Assembly (NCBI GenBank): GCA_965363675.1
Contig: CBDTTW010000043.1
Location: 1 to 18,905 of the forward strand
Length of the DNA: 18,905 bases
Direction: 5' to 3'
DNA from: CBDTTW01 sp965363675
GTDB lineage: Bacteria > Bacteroidota > Rhodothermia > Rhodothermales > DASSAV01
Part shown: in pieces, positions 1 to 7,307 of the stretch
Position numbering within the stretch: position 1 is the first letter of the stretch
Layout of the letters: each line of letters begins with the position of its first letter
The notes under the pieces: model-generated
The model's database searches: none
Told to the model about the DNA's origin: nothing
What the model saw: the letters and a program-made list of their open reading frames with translations, nothing else
Translations under genes and position numbers: made by a program

Positions 1-5
1 AGGCG

Positions 6-860
6 TCAGGGGGCCTCGCCGAGGGCTGCGCCGCGCTCCGGGCGCGTGATCCACTCGCTCCACGAGCCGGGGTACAGACGCGGCATCCCGAGCCCGGCGT
101 GCCGGAAGGCAAGCGCGTTGTGCGCCGCCGTCACTCCCGAGCCGCAGTAGCAAATGGCCTCCGCCGCGGGGACGCCTTCGAGCAGGCCTTCCAGACGCGC
201 GCGCAGCCGTTCCGGCGCCAGGAAGCGGCCGTCGGCGTCGAGGTTGCCGGCGTAGGGCGCGTTGCGCGCCCCGGGGATGTGCCCGGCGACCGGGTCGATG
301 GGCTCCACGTCGCCCCGGTAGCGCTCGGGGGCGCGCGCGTCGAGCAGCCCCGCGCCTCCGGCGGCGCTGCACGCCTCGACGGCCTCGGCGCCGGCCACGA
401 GCGCGGCCTGAGGAACGACGCGCACGCTGCCGGGGGCGGGCGTGGGCGCCTCGGCGCTCGTCGGGAGCGCGGCGGCGGTCCAGGCCTGCCAGCCGCCTTC
501 CAGGACGGCCGCCGCCGGGAGCCCCGCCCAGTGCAGCAGCCACCATAGCCGCGCGGCGATGGCCCCGTCGCGGTCGTCGTAGGCGACGACCTGCGAATCC
601 GGCTCTACGCCCCAGCGGCGCAGCGTCGCCTCGAAGGCCGAGGGCTCCGGCAAGGGGTGGCGGCCGGTGCGGCCCGGGGCCACCGGCCCGGCCAAATCGC
701 GGTCGAGGTGCGCGTAGACGGCGCCCGGCAGGTGCGCGCGGGCGTAGTCGGCGGCTCCACGCTCAGGGTCCAGGAGCGAAAAGCGGCAGTCTACGAGGAC
801 GAGGCCCGGGCGGCCGAGCAGGTCGCGGAGCGCCTCGGCGCGGATGAGCGTCTGGTGCAT
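6..860 (-). CDS. sseA: 3-mercaptopyruvate/thiosulfate sulfurtransferase (tandem rhodanese)
   Basis: A 284-residue protein with two rhodanese domains, the usual length for SseA/TST enzymes (about 280). It moves sulfur from mercaptopyruvate or thiosulfate to a thiophilic acceptor through a cysteine persulfide. The N-terminal domain (about 5-130) has the VDCRF and HLPGA motifs but no catalytic cysteine. The C-terminal domain (about 150-280) has LLDAR, GHIPGA and the active-site loop CGSGVTA with Cys239. That loop is the mercaptopyruvate-sulfurtransferase-like form. It is the last gene of a minus-strand operon, 5 nt after the mocA-like stop. A GTG (867-869) overlapping that stop is an in-frame alternative start three codons upstream; I chose the ATG. 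No clear ribosome binding site is visible. The stop lies at the window edge. Its place beside XdhC and MocA suggests, by inference only, a role in sulfurating a molybdenum cofactor. Confidence 0.9.
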   Translation of the reverse strand: MHQTLIRAEALRDLLGRPGLVLVDCRFSLLDPERGAADYARAHLPGAVYAHLDRDLAGPVAPGRTGRHPLPEPSAFEATLRRWGVEPDSQVVAYDDRDGAIAARLWWLLHWAGLPAAAVLEGGWQAWTAAALPTSAEAPTPAPGSVRVVPQAALVAGAEAVEACSAAGGAGLLDARAPERYRGDVEPIDPVAGHIPGARNAPYAGNLDADGRFLAPERLRARLEGLLEGVPAAEAICYCGSGVTAAHNALAFRHAGLGMPRLYPGSWSEWITRPERGAALGEAP

Positions 861-865
861 GGCGT

Positions 866-1465
866 TCACGAGAAGTCGGGGTTGCGGCAGTAGGCTTCGT
901 AGCTTTCGAGCGTATCGACATCGGCGAAGATGCCGGGGTCGTTCACGTCCACGACGGCGACGGCCTCCGGGTGCGCCTCGATGATCTGCCGTCCGCCCTG
1001 GTCGCCCTGAAGGGCCAGCAGCGCGTCCCGGAAGTCGGTGTGAAACACCACCGGATGCCCCTGCCGCCCCTCGTGCCCCGCCGCGACGATGCCGCCGCGC
1101 TGCGCGAACGCCTCGCCGACGGCCCGGAACGTCTCCGGGCGCACGAACGGCATGTCGCCCAGGCAAAACAGAAAGCCCTCCGAGGCGTCCGGGGCGGCGA
1201 TGATGCCGCGCCGGATGGACGTGGAGACGCCGGCCTCGAACTCGGGGTTGTAGGCGATGCGCACCGGGTAGCCCGCCAGCGCTTCGCGGATGGCGCGGTC
1301 CTCGTAGCCCGTCACGACGACGCAGTAGTACGGATCGGCGGCCTGCACCGCTTCGATGACGCGCCCCAGCATGGGGACGCCTTTCACCGGCAGCAAGAGC
1401 TTGTTGGTCGCGCCCATACGCTGTGATCGTCCGGCGGCGAGAATGATATGCGTGAGGGATGCCAT
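866..1465 (-). CDS. mocA: MocA/MobA-like molybdenum cofactor nucleotidyltransferase
   Basis: A 199-residue NTP-transferase-fold protein. The N-terminal nucleotide-binding signature LAAGRSQRMG (9-18) is followed by NKLLLP, with Lys22 the expected nucleotide-contacting lysine. Asp104 in LGDMPF is the expected metal-binding aspartate, and GHPVVF follows near residue 136. The NKLLLP form resembles MocA-type enzymes, which join molybdopterin to CMP to make molybdopterin cytosine dinucleotide for xanthine dehydrogenase and CO dehydrogenase-type enzymes. MobA uses GTP instead. The neighbouring xdhC supports the MocA reading. The start ATG is 9 nt after the xdhC stop, and sseA follows after 5 nt, so this is the middle gene of a compact operon. 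MobA or another small-molecule nucleotidyltransferase cannot be excluded from sequence alone. No odd residues are seen. Confidence 0.82.
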   Translation of the reverse strand: MASLTHIILAAGRSQRMGATNKLLLPVKGVPMLGRVIEAVQAADPYYCVVVTGYEDRAIREALAGYPVRIAYNPEFEAGVSTSIRRGIIAAPDASEGFLFCLGDMPFVRPETFRAVGEAFAQRGGIVAAGHEGRQGHPVVFHTDFRDALLALQGDQGGRQIIEAHPEAVAVVDVNDPGIFADVDTLESYEAYCRNPDFS

Positions 1466-1474
1466 GCGAAAAGC

Positions 1475-2581
1475 TTAGGAAACGGGTGAGGGCGTAAGGG
1501 GGGAATCGTGAATGGCGCCGGGGGCGTCGCGCAGCGAGGCCCCGGAGCGGCGCGTCCATACGCGAAGCGCCTCGGCGAGGATGGCGAGCGCGATTTCTTC
1601 GGGCGTCTCGGCGCCAAGGTCCAAGCCTACGGGCGCGTACACGCGGGCCAGGCCGGGGGCGGCGGCGGGGCCGAGTTCCTGGAGCATGGCTTCCGTGCGG
1701 GCGCGCGGCCCGAGCACGCCCAGGTAAAAGGCGTCGGAGCCGAGCAGCGCCCCGAGCAGCGCGCGGTCGCGGGGGTAGTGGTGGCTCATGACGACGCAGG
1801 CCGTCCAGGCATCGACGGCGGCGCGGGCGGCGGCCTCGTCGGGGTGCATGGCGAAGCGGTAGTCGGCGGCGGCGTGGGCGCCGGGAGGGCGCGCGCCGAT
1901 TTGCACGGTTTCCCAGCCGAGCAGCGCGGCGGCCTGAAGCAAGGGGGGGGCGTCGTGGCTCTCGCCGAAGGCGACGAGGCGCGGCGCCGGGAGGACCGGG
2001 TCCACGAGCGCTTCGACGGGGCCTTCGGGCGTGGGCAGCGCCGCGATACGGCCGGCCCCGGCGGACAGGGCCGCCCCGGCCTCGGCGGCAAGGGCCTCCC
2101 CGAGGTCGTAGGGCAGGCGCGGGCCGTGCGCCTCGCCCGCGAGGACGCACACGTTTTGCCCGAGGAGCGCCGCAAGCCCCGGCGGCGCGGCGATGATCGT
2201 GGCGAGCGCGCCGGGGCGGCGTGCGGCGGCCAGGCGCGCCAGCAGCGCCGGAGCGCTCCAGGGGTCGGCCGGGTCCACGGGTTGCACGAGCACCTGCACC
2301 AGGCTGCCGCACCCCGAGCCGAAACCGAGGCCCGTGCGGTCGCCGGCGTCGAAAGCCAGCACGCGCGCCTGCCCGGAGGCGACGGCGTCGGCCGCCCGGC
2401 GAGCAATCTCGGCTTCGAGGCAGCCGCCGCTGACGGCGCCCACCGGCGCGCCCTCCGGCGAAACGAACAGGCGCGCGCCCGGCCGCCGGTAGGCGGAGCC
2501 CGTCGTTTGCACCACCGTCGCGAGGCCGTAAACGCTGCTCCAGCCTGATGCGCGCTTCAGTAAGCCTTGGTACCTTCTCAT
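1475..2581 (-). CDS. xdhC: XdhC/CoxI family molybdoenzyme maturation protein
   Basis: A 368-residue protein with both domains of the XdhC/CoxI family. The N-terminal domain holds TTGSAYRRPGARL and GAVSGGCLEAEI (about 26-60). The C-terminal Rossmann-like domain runs from about 205 to 340, with VAFGESHDAPPL, MSHHYPRD and YLGVLGPRAR. The family binds molybdenum cofactor, protects or assists its sulfuration, and inserts it into xanthine dehydrogenase-type enzymes. It is the first gene of a minus-strand operon with the mocA-like gene and sseA, divergent from moaA. The ATG has a G-rich stretch (GGGGG) about 5 nt upstream that can act as ribosome binding site. A candidate promoter lies about 50-75 nt upstream. 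No target molybdoenzyme is present in the window, so the substrate enzyme is unknown. Confidence 0.92.
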   Translation of the reverse strand: MRRYQGLLKRASGWSSVYGLATVVQTTGSAYRRPGARLFVSPEGAPVGAVSGGCLEAEIARRAADAVASGQARVLAFDAGDRTGLGFGSGCGSLVQVLVQPVDPADPWSAPALLARLAAARRPGALATIIAAPPGLAALLGQNVCVLAGEAHGPRLPYDLGEALAAEAGAALSAGAGRIAALPTPEGPVEALVDPVLPAPRLVAFGESHDAPPLLQAAALLGWETVQIGARPPGAHAAADYRFAMHPDEAAARAAVDAWTACVVMSHHYPRDRALLGALLGSDAFYLGVLGPRARTEAMLQELGPAAAPGLARVYAPVGLDLGAETPEEIALAILAEALRVWTRRSGASLRDAPGAIHDSPLTPSPVS

Positions 2582-2629
2582 AACACCCCCAATGCGCTTC
2601 CCACAGAAAAGCGCCGTGGATTTGGCGGT

Positions 2630-2658
2630 AGTATACTAAAGCGCCGCCGCCCTGCCCA
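2630..2658 (-). promoter_or_regulatory. Candidate xdhC promoter with TAGTATACTA palindrome
   Basis: Reading the minus strand, TATACT (2635 to 2630) matches a sigma-70 type -10 box in 5 of 6 positions. TGGGCA (2658 to 2653), 17 nt upstream, matches a -35 box in 4 of 6. A start near 2623 would give a leader of about 40 nt before xdhC. The -10 lies inside the perfect 10-bp palindrome TAGTATACTA (2629-2638), which could also be an operator. No mapping data; this is pattern matching only. Confidence 0.35.
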
Positions 2659-2690
2659 CGCGCCATTAGCGCATTCGGAAGGCGCGGGCA
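2653..2690. repeat. Inverted repeat in the moaA/xdhC intergenic region
   Basis: The arms TGCCC-AC-GCGCC (2653-2664) and GGCGCGGGCA (2681-2690) pair over 10 bp with a 2-nt bulge and a 16-nt loop. It is not followed by a T-tract on the plus strand, so it is not an obvious terminator. Its left end overlaps the proposed xdhC -35 box. It could be an operator or part of a structured moaA leader. Confidence 0.4.
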
Positions 2691-2713
2691 AAAATTCCAA
2701 ATACGCCGGACCC

Positions 2714-2741
2714 GGCGCCCGCCTCGCCGCAGGCGCCCGCC
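2714..2741 (+). repeat. Two direct copies of GGCGCCCGCC upstream of moaA
   Basis: GGCGCCCGCC occurs at 2714-2723 and again at 2732-2741, with 18-bp phasing, 60-85 nt before the moaA start. It may be a paired regulator site or leader structure. In a very GC-rich genome it may also be chance. Confidence 0.35.
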
Positions 2742-2799
2742 CGGTCGGAACTATTGCCCGTAGGCCGGCTTGTAACCCTCCCGAGCCTTGTCGCCCTAA

Positions 2800-3837
2800 A
2801 TGGAGCAAATCCCAACGCATACGGACGCGCCGCCTGCCGAGGCCGCCCCCGCCGATCCGCTCGTGGACGGCTTCGGGCGCCGCCACACGTACTTGCGCAT
2901 CTCGCTGACCGAGCGCTGCAACCTGCGGTGCCGCTACTGCATGCCCGAGGAAGGCGTGGCGCTTACGCCCCGCGCGGCGCTGCTCACGGCCGACGAGATC
3001 GTGCGGCTCGCGGCGCTGTTCGCCGGGCGCGGCGTGGACAAAATCCGCCTGACCGGCGGCGAGCCGCTCATCCGCAAGGACATCGTGGATATTGCGGGGC
3101 GGATTGCGGCGCTCCCCGGCGTTCGCACGCTCGGGGTGACGACCAACGGGCTGCTGCTTGCCGAGAAGCTGGAGCCGCTGGCGCGCGCCGGCGTCCGAGC
3201 GCTCAACGTGAGCCTCGACACGCTCGACGCCCGGCGCTTCCGCGAGATCACGCGGCGGGGCGGCCTGGAGCAGGTGCTCGAAGGCATCCGGCGGGCGCAG
3301 GCGCTCGGCTACGCGCCGGTCAAGGTGAACTGCGTCGTGCTGCGCGGCGTCAACGACGACGAGCTGCCCGCGTTTGCCGCGTGGGCCGCCCGCGAGCCCG
3401 TCGAGGTGCGCTTCATCGAATACATGCCGTTTGCCGGCAACCGCTGGAGCGAGGCGTCCTTCCTGCCCTATGCCGAGATGCAGGCGCGCCTCGCGGGCGT
3501 GTTGCCGGGGCTGACCTTGCTGCCGGGGGCCGCCGAGGATACGGCGCTGCTCTACGCGGCGCCGGGCATGGCCGGGCGCCTCGGGTTCATCCCGTCGATG
3601 AGCCGGCAGTTCTGCGCGGGCTGCAACCGCCTGCGCCTCACCGCCGACGGCGCCCTCAAGGTGTGCCTGCACGGGGCGGCCGAGGTCAGCCTACGCGATG
3701 CCCTCCGGGCGGGCGCTTCCGACGCCGACTTGGCTGCGCTCGTCGGGCAGGCCGTAGGGCGCAAGCAAGCCGCGCACGCCGGGGCGGCCCGGCTCGTGGA
3801 CCTGGAGAACCGACCCATGATCCTCATCGGCGGCTGA
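2800..3837 (+). CDS. moaA: GTP 3',8-cyclase MoaA (radical SAM)
   Basis: A 345-residue radical-SAM enzyme that turns GTP into 3',8-cyclo-GTP, the first step of molybdopterin synthesis. The SAM-binding [4Fe-4S] motif CxxxCxxC is Cys40, Cys44 and Cys47 (ERCNLRCRYCMP). GGEP (86-89) follows, and the C-terminal substrate-binding cluster CX2CX13C is Cys272, Cys275 and Cys289. The protein ends in the Gly-Gly tail required in this family (LIGG). Length and both clusters are intact, so it should be active. The first 20 residues are a low-complexity extension. There is no clear Shine-Dalgarno before the ATG. It diverges from xdhC, and moaC follows on the same strand after 103 nt, so the pair probably share a pathway and perhaps a transcript. 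Confidence 0.97.
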   Translation: MEQIPTHTDAPPAEAAPADPLVDGFGRRHTYLRISLTERCNLRCRYCMPEEGVALTPRAALLTADEIVRLAALFAGRGVDKIRLTGGEPLIRKDIVDIAGRIAALPGVRTLGVTTNGLLLAEKLEPLARAGVRALNVSLDTLDARRFREITRRGGLEQVLEGIRRAQALGYAPVKVNCVVLRGVNDDELPAFAAWAAREPVEVRFIEYMPFAGNRWSEASFLPYAEMQARLAGVLPGLTLLPGAAEDTALLYAAPGMAGRLGFIPSMSRQFCAGCNRLRLTADGALKVCLHGAAEVSLRDALRAGASDADLAALVGQAVGRKQAAHAGAARLVDLENRPMILIGG

Positions 3838-3940
3838 CGGCGCAGCCCGCCGGGAAGGTGTTGCCGAATGCGTGCGCCGACCCTAACTTGCCGGGAATCC
3901 TCCCGTATACGCGGAAGGTAAACCAACCGAGACGACCTCT

Positions 3941-4435
3941 GTGCCTCTTACTCATGTTCACCCCCAGGGTGGGGTTCTAATGGTTGACGTATCCGAGAAG
4001 CCGCCTACCATCCGCACCGCCGTCGCAGCGGGGCGCGTGCTCCTCGGCGAGGAAGCCTTCCAGCGCGTCAAGGAAAACACGGTGCGCAAAGGCGATGTGC
4101 TGGCCGTCTCCCAAGTGGCCGGCATCCTGGCGGCCAAGCAAACCAGCAAACTGATTCCCCTCTGCCACGATGTGTACGTCAAGGGCGTCGATGTGGAAAT
4201 GACGCTCAGCGAGGAAGAACATTCGGTCGAGATCCGGGCCTTTACCAAAACCGTAGGCGCCACCGGCGTTGAGATGGAAGCCCTGATGGCCGTCTCCATC
4301 GCCGCGCTTACGGTCTACGACATGTGCAAGTCCATCTCGAAGGCCATCGAGATTACGGGCATCCACCTGCTCGCCAAAACGGGCGGGGCCAGCGGCAATT
4401 ACCGCAAGATGGGCCTGCGCGACGAAGCCGAGTAA
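3941..4435 (+). CDS. moaC: Cyclic pyranopterin monophosphate synthase MoaC
   Basis: A 164-residue protein that converts the MoaA product 3',8-cyclo-GTP to cyclic pyranopterin monophosphate. Expected catalytic and binding residues are present at positions offset by one from E. coli: Lys50, His76 (PLCHDV), Asp127 and Lys130 (YDMCK). GVEMEALMAVS is intact. The GTG at 3941 is chosen because it keeps the family N-terminus (LTH...G...MVDVSEK). The internal ATG at codon 14 would remove it. It lies 103 nt after moaA; a small hairpin CGGGA-ATCC-TCCCG (3892-3905) sits in that gap. It is followed 48 nt later by floA on the same strand, which has no known link to the pathway. Confidence 0.96.
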   Translation: MPLTHVHPQGGVLMVDVSEKPPTIRTAVAAGRVLLGEEAFQRVKENTVRKGDVLAVSQVAGILAAKQTSKLIPLCHDVYVKGVDVEMTLSEEEHSVEIRAFTKTVGATGVEMEALMAVSIAALTVYDMCKSISKAIEITGIHLLAKTGGASGNYRKMGLRDEAE

Positions 4436-4441
4436 GCCGGC

Positions 4442-4458
4442 GCGGCCGCTTTGGCCGC
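4442..4458 (+). repeat. GC-rich hairpin between moaC and floA
   Basis: GCGGCC (4442-4447) and GGCCGC (4453-4458) form a perfect 6-bp stem with loop GCTTT, 6 nt after the moaC stop. No T-tract follows, so it is at best a weak or factor-dependent terminator or a transcript-stabilising stem. Confidence 0.4.
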
Positions 4459-4483
4459 CGCCGAACGTTAACGGATAAACGCC

Positions 4484-5479
4484 ATGGGCGATCTGTCTGC
4501 CATTTCGGGTTTGCTGATCATCTTCCTGATCGTCGTAAGCCTGATCTTTTTCTTCTACTTTGTCCCGCTGCGGCTCTGGCTGACGGCGTTCTTCTCGGGC
4601 GTGCATCTGAAGCTTTTCCGCGACCTGATCGGGATGCGCCTGCGCAACGTGCCGCCGTCGGTCATCGTCAAGCCGCTCATCACGGCGCACAAGGCGGGCA
4701 TCTACCTCGACACGTCGCAGCTCGAAGCGCACTACCTCGCGGGCGGCCACGTCCAGAAGGTCGTCAACGCGCTCATCTCGGCCGACAAGGCCAACATCGA
4801 CCTCAACTTCGAGCGGGCCACGGCCATCGATTTGGCCGGGCGCGACGTATTCGAGGCGGTGCAGGTCTCGGTCAACCCGAAGGTCATCGAGACGCCGCCC
4901 ATCTCGGCCATCGCCAAGGACGGCATCCAGGTGCGCGCCATTGCCCGCGTGACGGTGCGGGCCAACATCGAGCGCCTCGTCGGCGGCGCGGGCGAGGAGA
5001 CCATCATCGCCCGCGTCGGCGAGGGCATCGTCTCGACCATCGGTTCGTCGGAGACGCACGCCATGGTGCTCGAAAACCCGGACTCCATCTCGAAGGTCGT
5101 ACTCGCCAAGGGCCTGGACTCAGGCACGGCTTTTGAAATCCTCTCGATTGACATTGCCGACGTGGACGTAGGCGACAACATCGGGGCCAAGCTCCAGATC
5201 GACCAGGCCGCCGCCGACCTCCGGGTGGCCCAGGCCAAGGCCGAGGAGCGCCGCGCCGCCGCCGTCGCCCACGAGCAGGAGATGCGGGCGGCGGTGCAGG
5301 AGCAGCGCGCGCGCGTCGTCTCGGCCGAGGCCGAAGTGCCGCTCGCCATTGCCGAGGCGTTCCGCAACGGCCGCCTGGGCATCATGGACTATTACAACCT
5401 GCGCAACCTGCAAGCCGATACGTCCATGCGGGAGTCGCTCGGGAAATCGGGAGATAATGCCCCTTCCTCCGACATCTGA
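4484..5479 (+). CDS. floA: Flotillin-like protein FloA
   Basis: A 331-residue membrane scaffold protein, the same length as Bacillus FloA (YqfA/UPF0365 family). A single N-terminal hydrophobic segment (about 8-29) anchors it, followed by the conserved VPLRLWLTAFFSGV and the SPFH/PHB domain (about 35-245; for example VIVKPLITAHKAGI, LDLAGRD-like and DVFEAVQVSVNPKVI). An Ala/Glu-rich coiled coil follows (about 245-305; repeated AEA and RAA segments). Such proteins oligomerise and organise fluid membrane microdomains. Homologues often sit next to an NfeD-family gene. No NfeD is present here, and the downstream overlapping gene is unrelated in appearance. The ATG follows moaC by 48 nt, with only a weak purine stretch upstream. 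Confidence 0.95.
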   Translation: MGDLSAISGLLIIFLIVVSLIFFFYFVPLRLWLTAFFSGVHLKLFRDLIGMRLRNVPPSVIVKPLITAHKAGIYLDTSQLEAHYLAGGHVQKVVNALISADKANIDLNFERATAIDLAGRDVFEAVQVSVNPKVIETPPISAIAKDGIQVRAIARVTVRANIERLVGGAGEETIIARVGEGIVSTIGSSETHAMVLENPDSISKVVLAKGLDSGTAFEILSIDIADVDVGDNIGAKLQIDQAAADLRVAQAKAEERRAAAVAHEQEMRAAVQEQRARVVSAEAEVPLAIAEAFRNGRLGIMDYYNLRNLQADTSMRESLGKSGDNAPSSDI

Positions 5480-6041
5480 GCCCCCCGCGCCGCTCTCCGC
5501 CGTCGAGATGGCCGCGCGCTTCGCCTCGTTCGCCGCGCTCGGCTCGCTCAGCGCCACGCAGGAGATGATGATGGCGGCGCTGGAGCAGGCGCCCGGCGCC
5601 GACCCGGAGCTGCTGGCCGAGGAGACGCTTTGCCTCGTGAGCGCCGCCGCCACGCGCGCGGCCGAGCTATGCCTGGTCGCCCACCCCGAGGCGGCCCCCG
5701 GCGTGCTGGCCGCGCTCGCGGATCTGCCGTTCACCTACCGCGACTATATCGTCGGGGCGGCCATGATCGAGGAGGGCGCCGAGGCCCCGCCCGGCGCGGC
5801 GGCCTACGAGCGCCTGGAACGCAAGCGGGCCTTTTACCTGGCGCAACTGCCGCCGGCTTCCTTTCCCGGCGAAACGCTGCTCCGGGAAAAGATGCTTTTC
5901 TGGATGACGCGCCTCAGCCCGCCGCGCCTGCCCGGCGCCCCCGAGGACCGGTTGGAGCGCTCCGGGGCCGTCGGGATGCTGCTCACGCACGTACGGCTGG
6001 TGTTTGCGTTTGGCCGTCAGTGGCCGGGCGCAGCGGTGTAG
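5457..6041 (+). CDS. Uncharacterised protein overlapping floA
   Basis: A 194-residue protein I do not recognise. It starts inside floA: the ATG at 5457 overlaps the last 23 nt of floA in another frame and has a good ribosome binding site (GGGAG, 4 nt upstream), which decides this start over others in the frame. The overlap implies translational coupling to floA. It has no signal peptide or membrane segment. It looks all-helical and acidic, with Ala/Leu/Glu-rich segments (for example about 13-60 and 105-150), a proline-rich N-terminus and the patch RDYIVGAAMIEEG near residue 97. The 3' end runs 59 nt into the convergent CNNM gene. Codon use and GC content match its neighbours, which supports a real gene. 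Function unknown; a FloA partner is only a guess from position. Confidence 0.78.
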   Translation: MPLPPTSEPPAPLSAVEMAARFASFAALGSLSATQEMMMAALEQAPGADPELLAEETLCLVSAAATRAAELCLVAHPEAAPGVLAALADLPFTYRDYIVGAAMIEEGAEAPPGAAAYERLERKRAFYLAQLPPASFPGETLLREKMLFWMTRLSPPRLPGAPEDRLERSGAVGMLLTHVRLVFAFGRQWPGAAV

Positions 6042-7299
6042 CAGGGCTGCGGATGAGCCGCACCAGGTCGATGCGCCGGGGCGTGGCCCGCAGGATCACG
6101 AAGCGGTAGCCCTCCAGATCGAACTCGGCGCGCGGCGGCGGAATGGCGCCGACGCGGTCGAGCAGGAACCCGGCGATGGTCTCGTACTCGCCGTCGGGAA
6201 GCTCGACGGCGAACTTCTCGCGCAAGTCGTCGATGAGCACGCGCCCGCTGAGCGTGAATGTGTGCGGCCCCGTCTGGCGCATGATCATCGACTCGTGGTC
6301 GTGCTCGTCCTGGATGTCGCCGAAGAGCTCCTCCAGCAAGTCTTCCGTCGTCACGAGGCCCGCGGTGCCGCCGTATTCATCCACGACGATGGCGACGGAG
6401 GTTTTGTTCGCCAGGAACTCGCGCAGCAAATCTTTCGAGCGCTTGGAGCCGGGGACGAAAACGGCGGGGCGGATGATGTCGGAGAGGGCGGCCGGGGCGC
6501 CGAAAAGGTCGTGCGCGAAGGCGAAGCCGACGATCTGGTCGATGCTCTCGCGGAACACGGGCAGCTTGCCGTGCCCGGAGGCGATGAACTGCCTGCGCAG
6601 CTCCTCGACGGTGTCGGTCTCTTCGACGGCTACGATGTCGGTGCGCGGCACCATTGACTCGCGCACGCGGATGTTGCTCATGGCAAAGACGTTCGCCAGG
6701 AGGGTGCTGTTTTGCTCGTCGAGGTAGCCGCTCTCCTTGCTTTCCTGGATGATGACCTCGAAGTCGCGGCGCAGGAACTGCGAGAACGGCACGGCGTCCT
6801 TGCGCAAAGCGCGCACGAGCAGCGAGGAGGCGCCGCCGGCGAGTTTGATGACCGGCAGCAGCAGCACATAGACGCCGTAGAGCGGCAGCACGAGGAAGAA
6901 AATGGCGCGCGTGGCGATCGGGCCGAACACCGAGCGCGGCAGCAGCTCGCCGAAGACGATGAGGGCCACGGACGCGCCGAGCGTAAGCGGCGCCACGGCC
7001 GCCAGGCGCGCGCCGTGGAGGCCCATGCCCGTCGTGCGCTCCAGCCAGAGCGCCGTCGGCTCCAGAAAGTAGAGCGTCACGAGCGTGGCGTAGGTCACCA
7101 GGGCGATGGCCGCTCCGACGAGCGTGACGGTCAGGTGCATCGAGGGGCGGTCGAGCGCGCGCTGCAACAGCTCGCCGAGCACGCCGCTGCGCCGCGCCAG
7201 CACCTCTACGCGCAGGCGGTTCGCCACGACGAACGAGATCTCGGAGGCGGCGAAGAAGGCGCACAGCGCCAGCAGCAGGGCCAGGTACAGGAAGAACAT
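5983..7299 (-). CDS. CNNM-domain/CBS-pair/CorC membrane protein (HlyC/CorC family)
   Basis: A 438-residue membrane protein of the hemolysin-C/CorC/CNNM family, whose members are linked to magnesium or cobalt efflux. The N-terminal CNNM (DUF21) domain has about four hydrophobic segments (roughly 2-21, 56-78, 99-118, 131-155), the motif FFAASE near the start and FGELLPRSV around residue 118. A CBS pair follows (about 214-335; MVPRTDI, GHGKLPVF, VVDEYGGTAGLVTTEDLLEE), then the C-terminal CorC_HlyC domain (about 345-425). In the Bacteroidota, GldE belongs to this family, so a gliding or secretion-related role is an alternative, but no gld gene is nearby. It starts 8 nt after the enoyl-CoA hydratase stop and probably shares its transcript. 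Its last 59 nt overlap the convergent unknown gene. Confidence 0.92.
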   Translation of the reverse strand: MFFLYLALLLALCAFFAASEISFVVANRLRVEVLARRSGVLGELLQRALDRPSMHLTVTLVGAAIALVTYATLVTLYFLEPTALWLERTTGMGLHGARLAAVAPLTLGASVALIVFGELLPRSVFGPIATRAIFFLVLPLYGVYVLLLPVIKLAGGASSLLVRALRKDAVPFSQFLRRDFEVIIQESKESGYLDEQNSTLLANVFAMSNIRVRESMVPRTDIVAVEETDTVEELRRQFIASGHGKLPVFRESIDQIVGFAFAHDLFGAPAALSDIIRPAVFVPGSKRSKDLLREFLANKTSVAIVVDEYGGTAGLVTTEDLLEELFGDIQDEHDHESMIMRQTGPHTFTLSGRVLIDDLREKFAVELPDGEYETIAGFLLDRVGAIPPPRAEFDLEGYRFVILRATPRRIDLVRLIRSPATPLRPATDGQTQTPAVRA

Positions 7300-7307
7300 A
7301 GGGCAGG

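Noticed and set aside
861..2666. An open minus-strand frame continuous with and far upstream of the sulfurtransferase
   Set aside because: It is the off-frame reading of mocA and xdhC; the translation is Arg/Pro-rich with no family motif, while sseA starts cleanly at 860.
4442..4458. Intrinsic terminator between moaC and floA
   Set aside because: A stem is present but there is no T-tract, so it is listed only as a hairpin.
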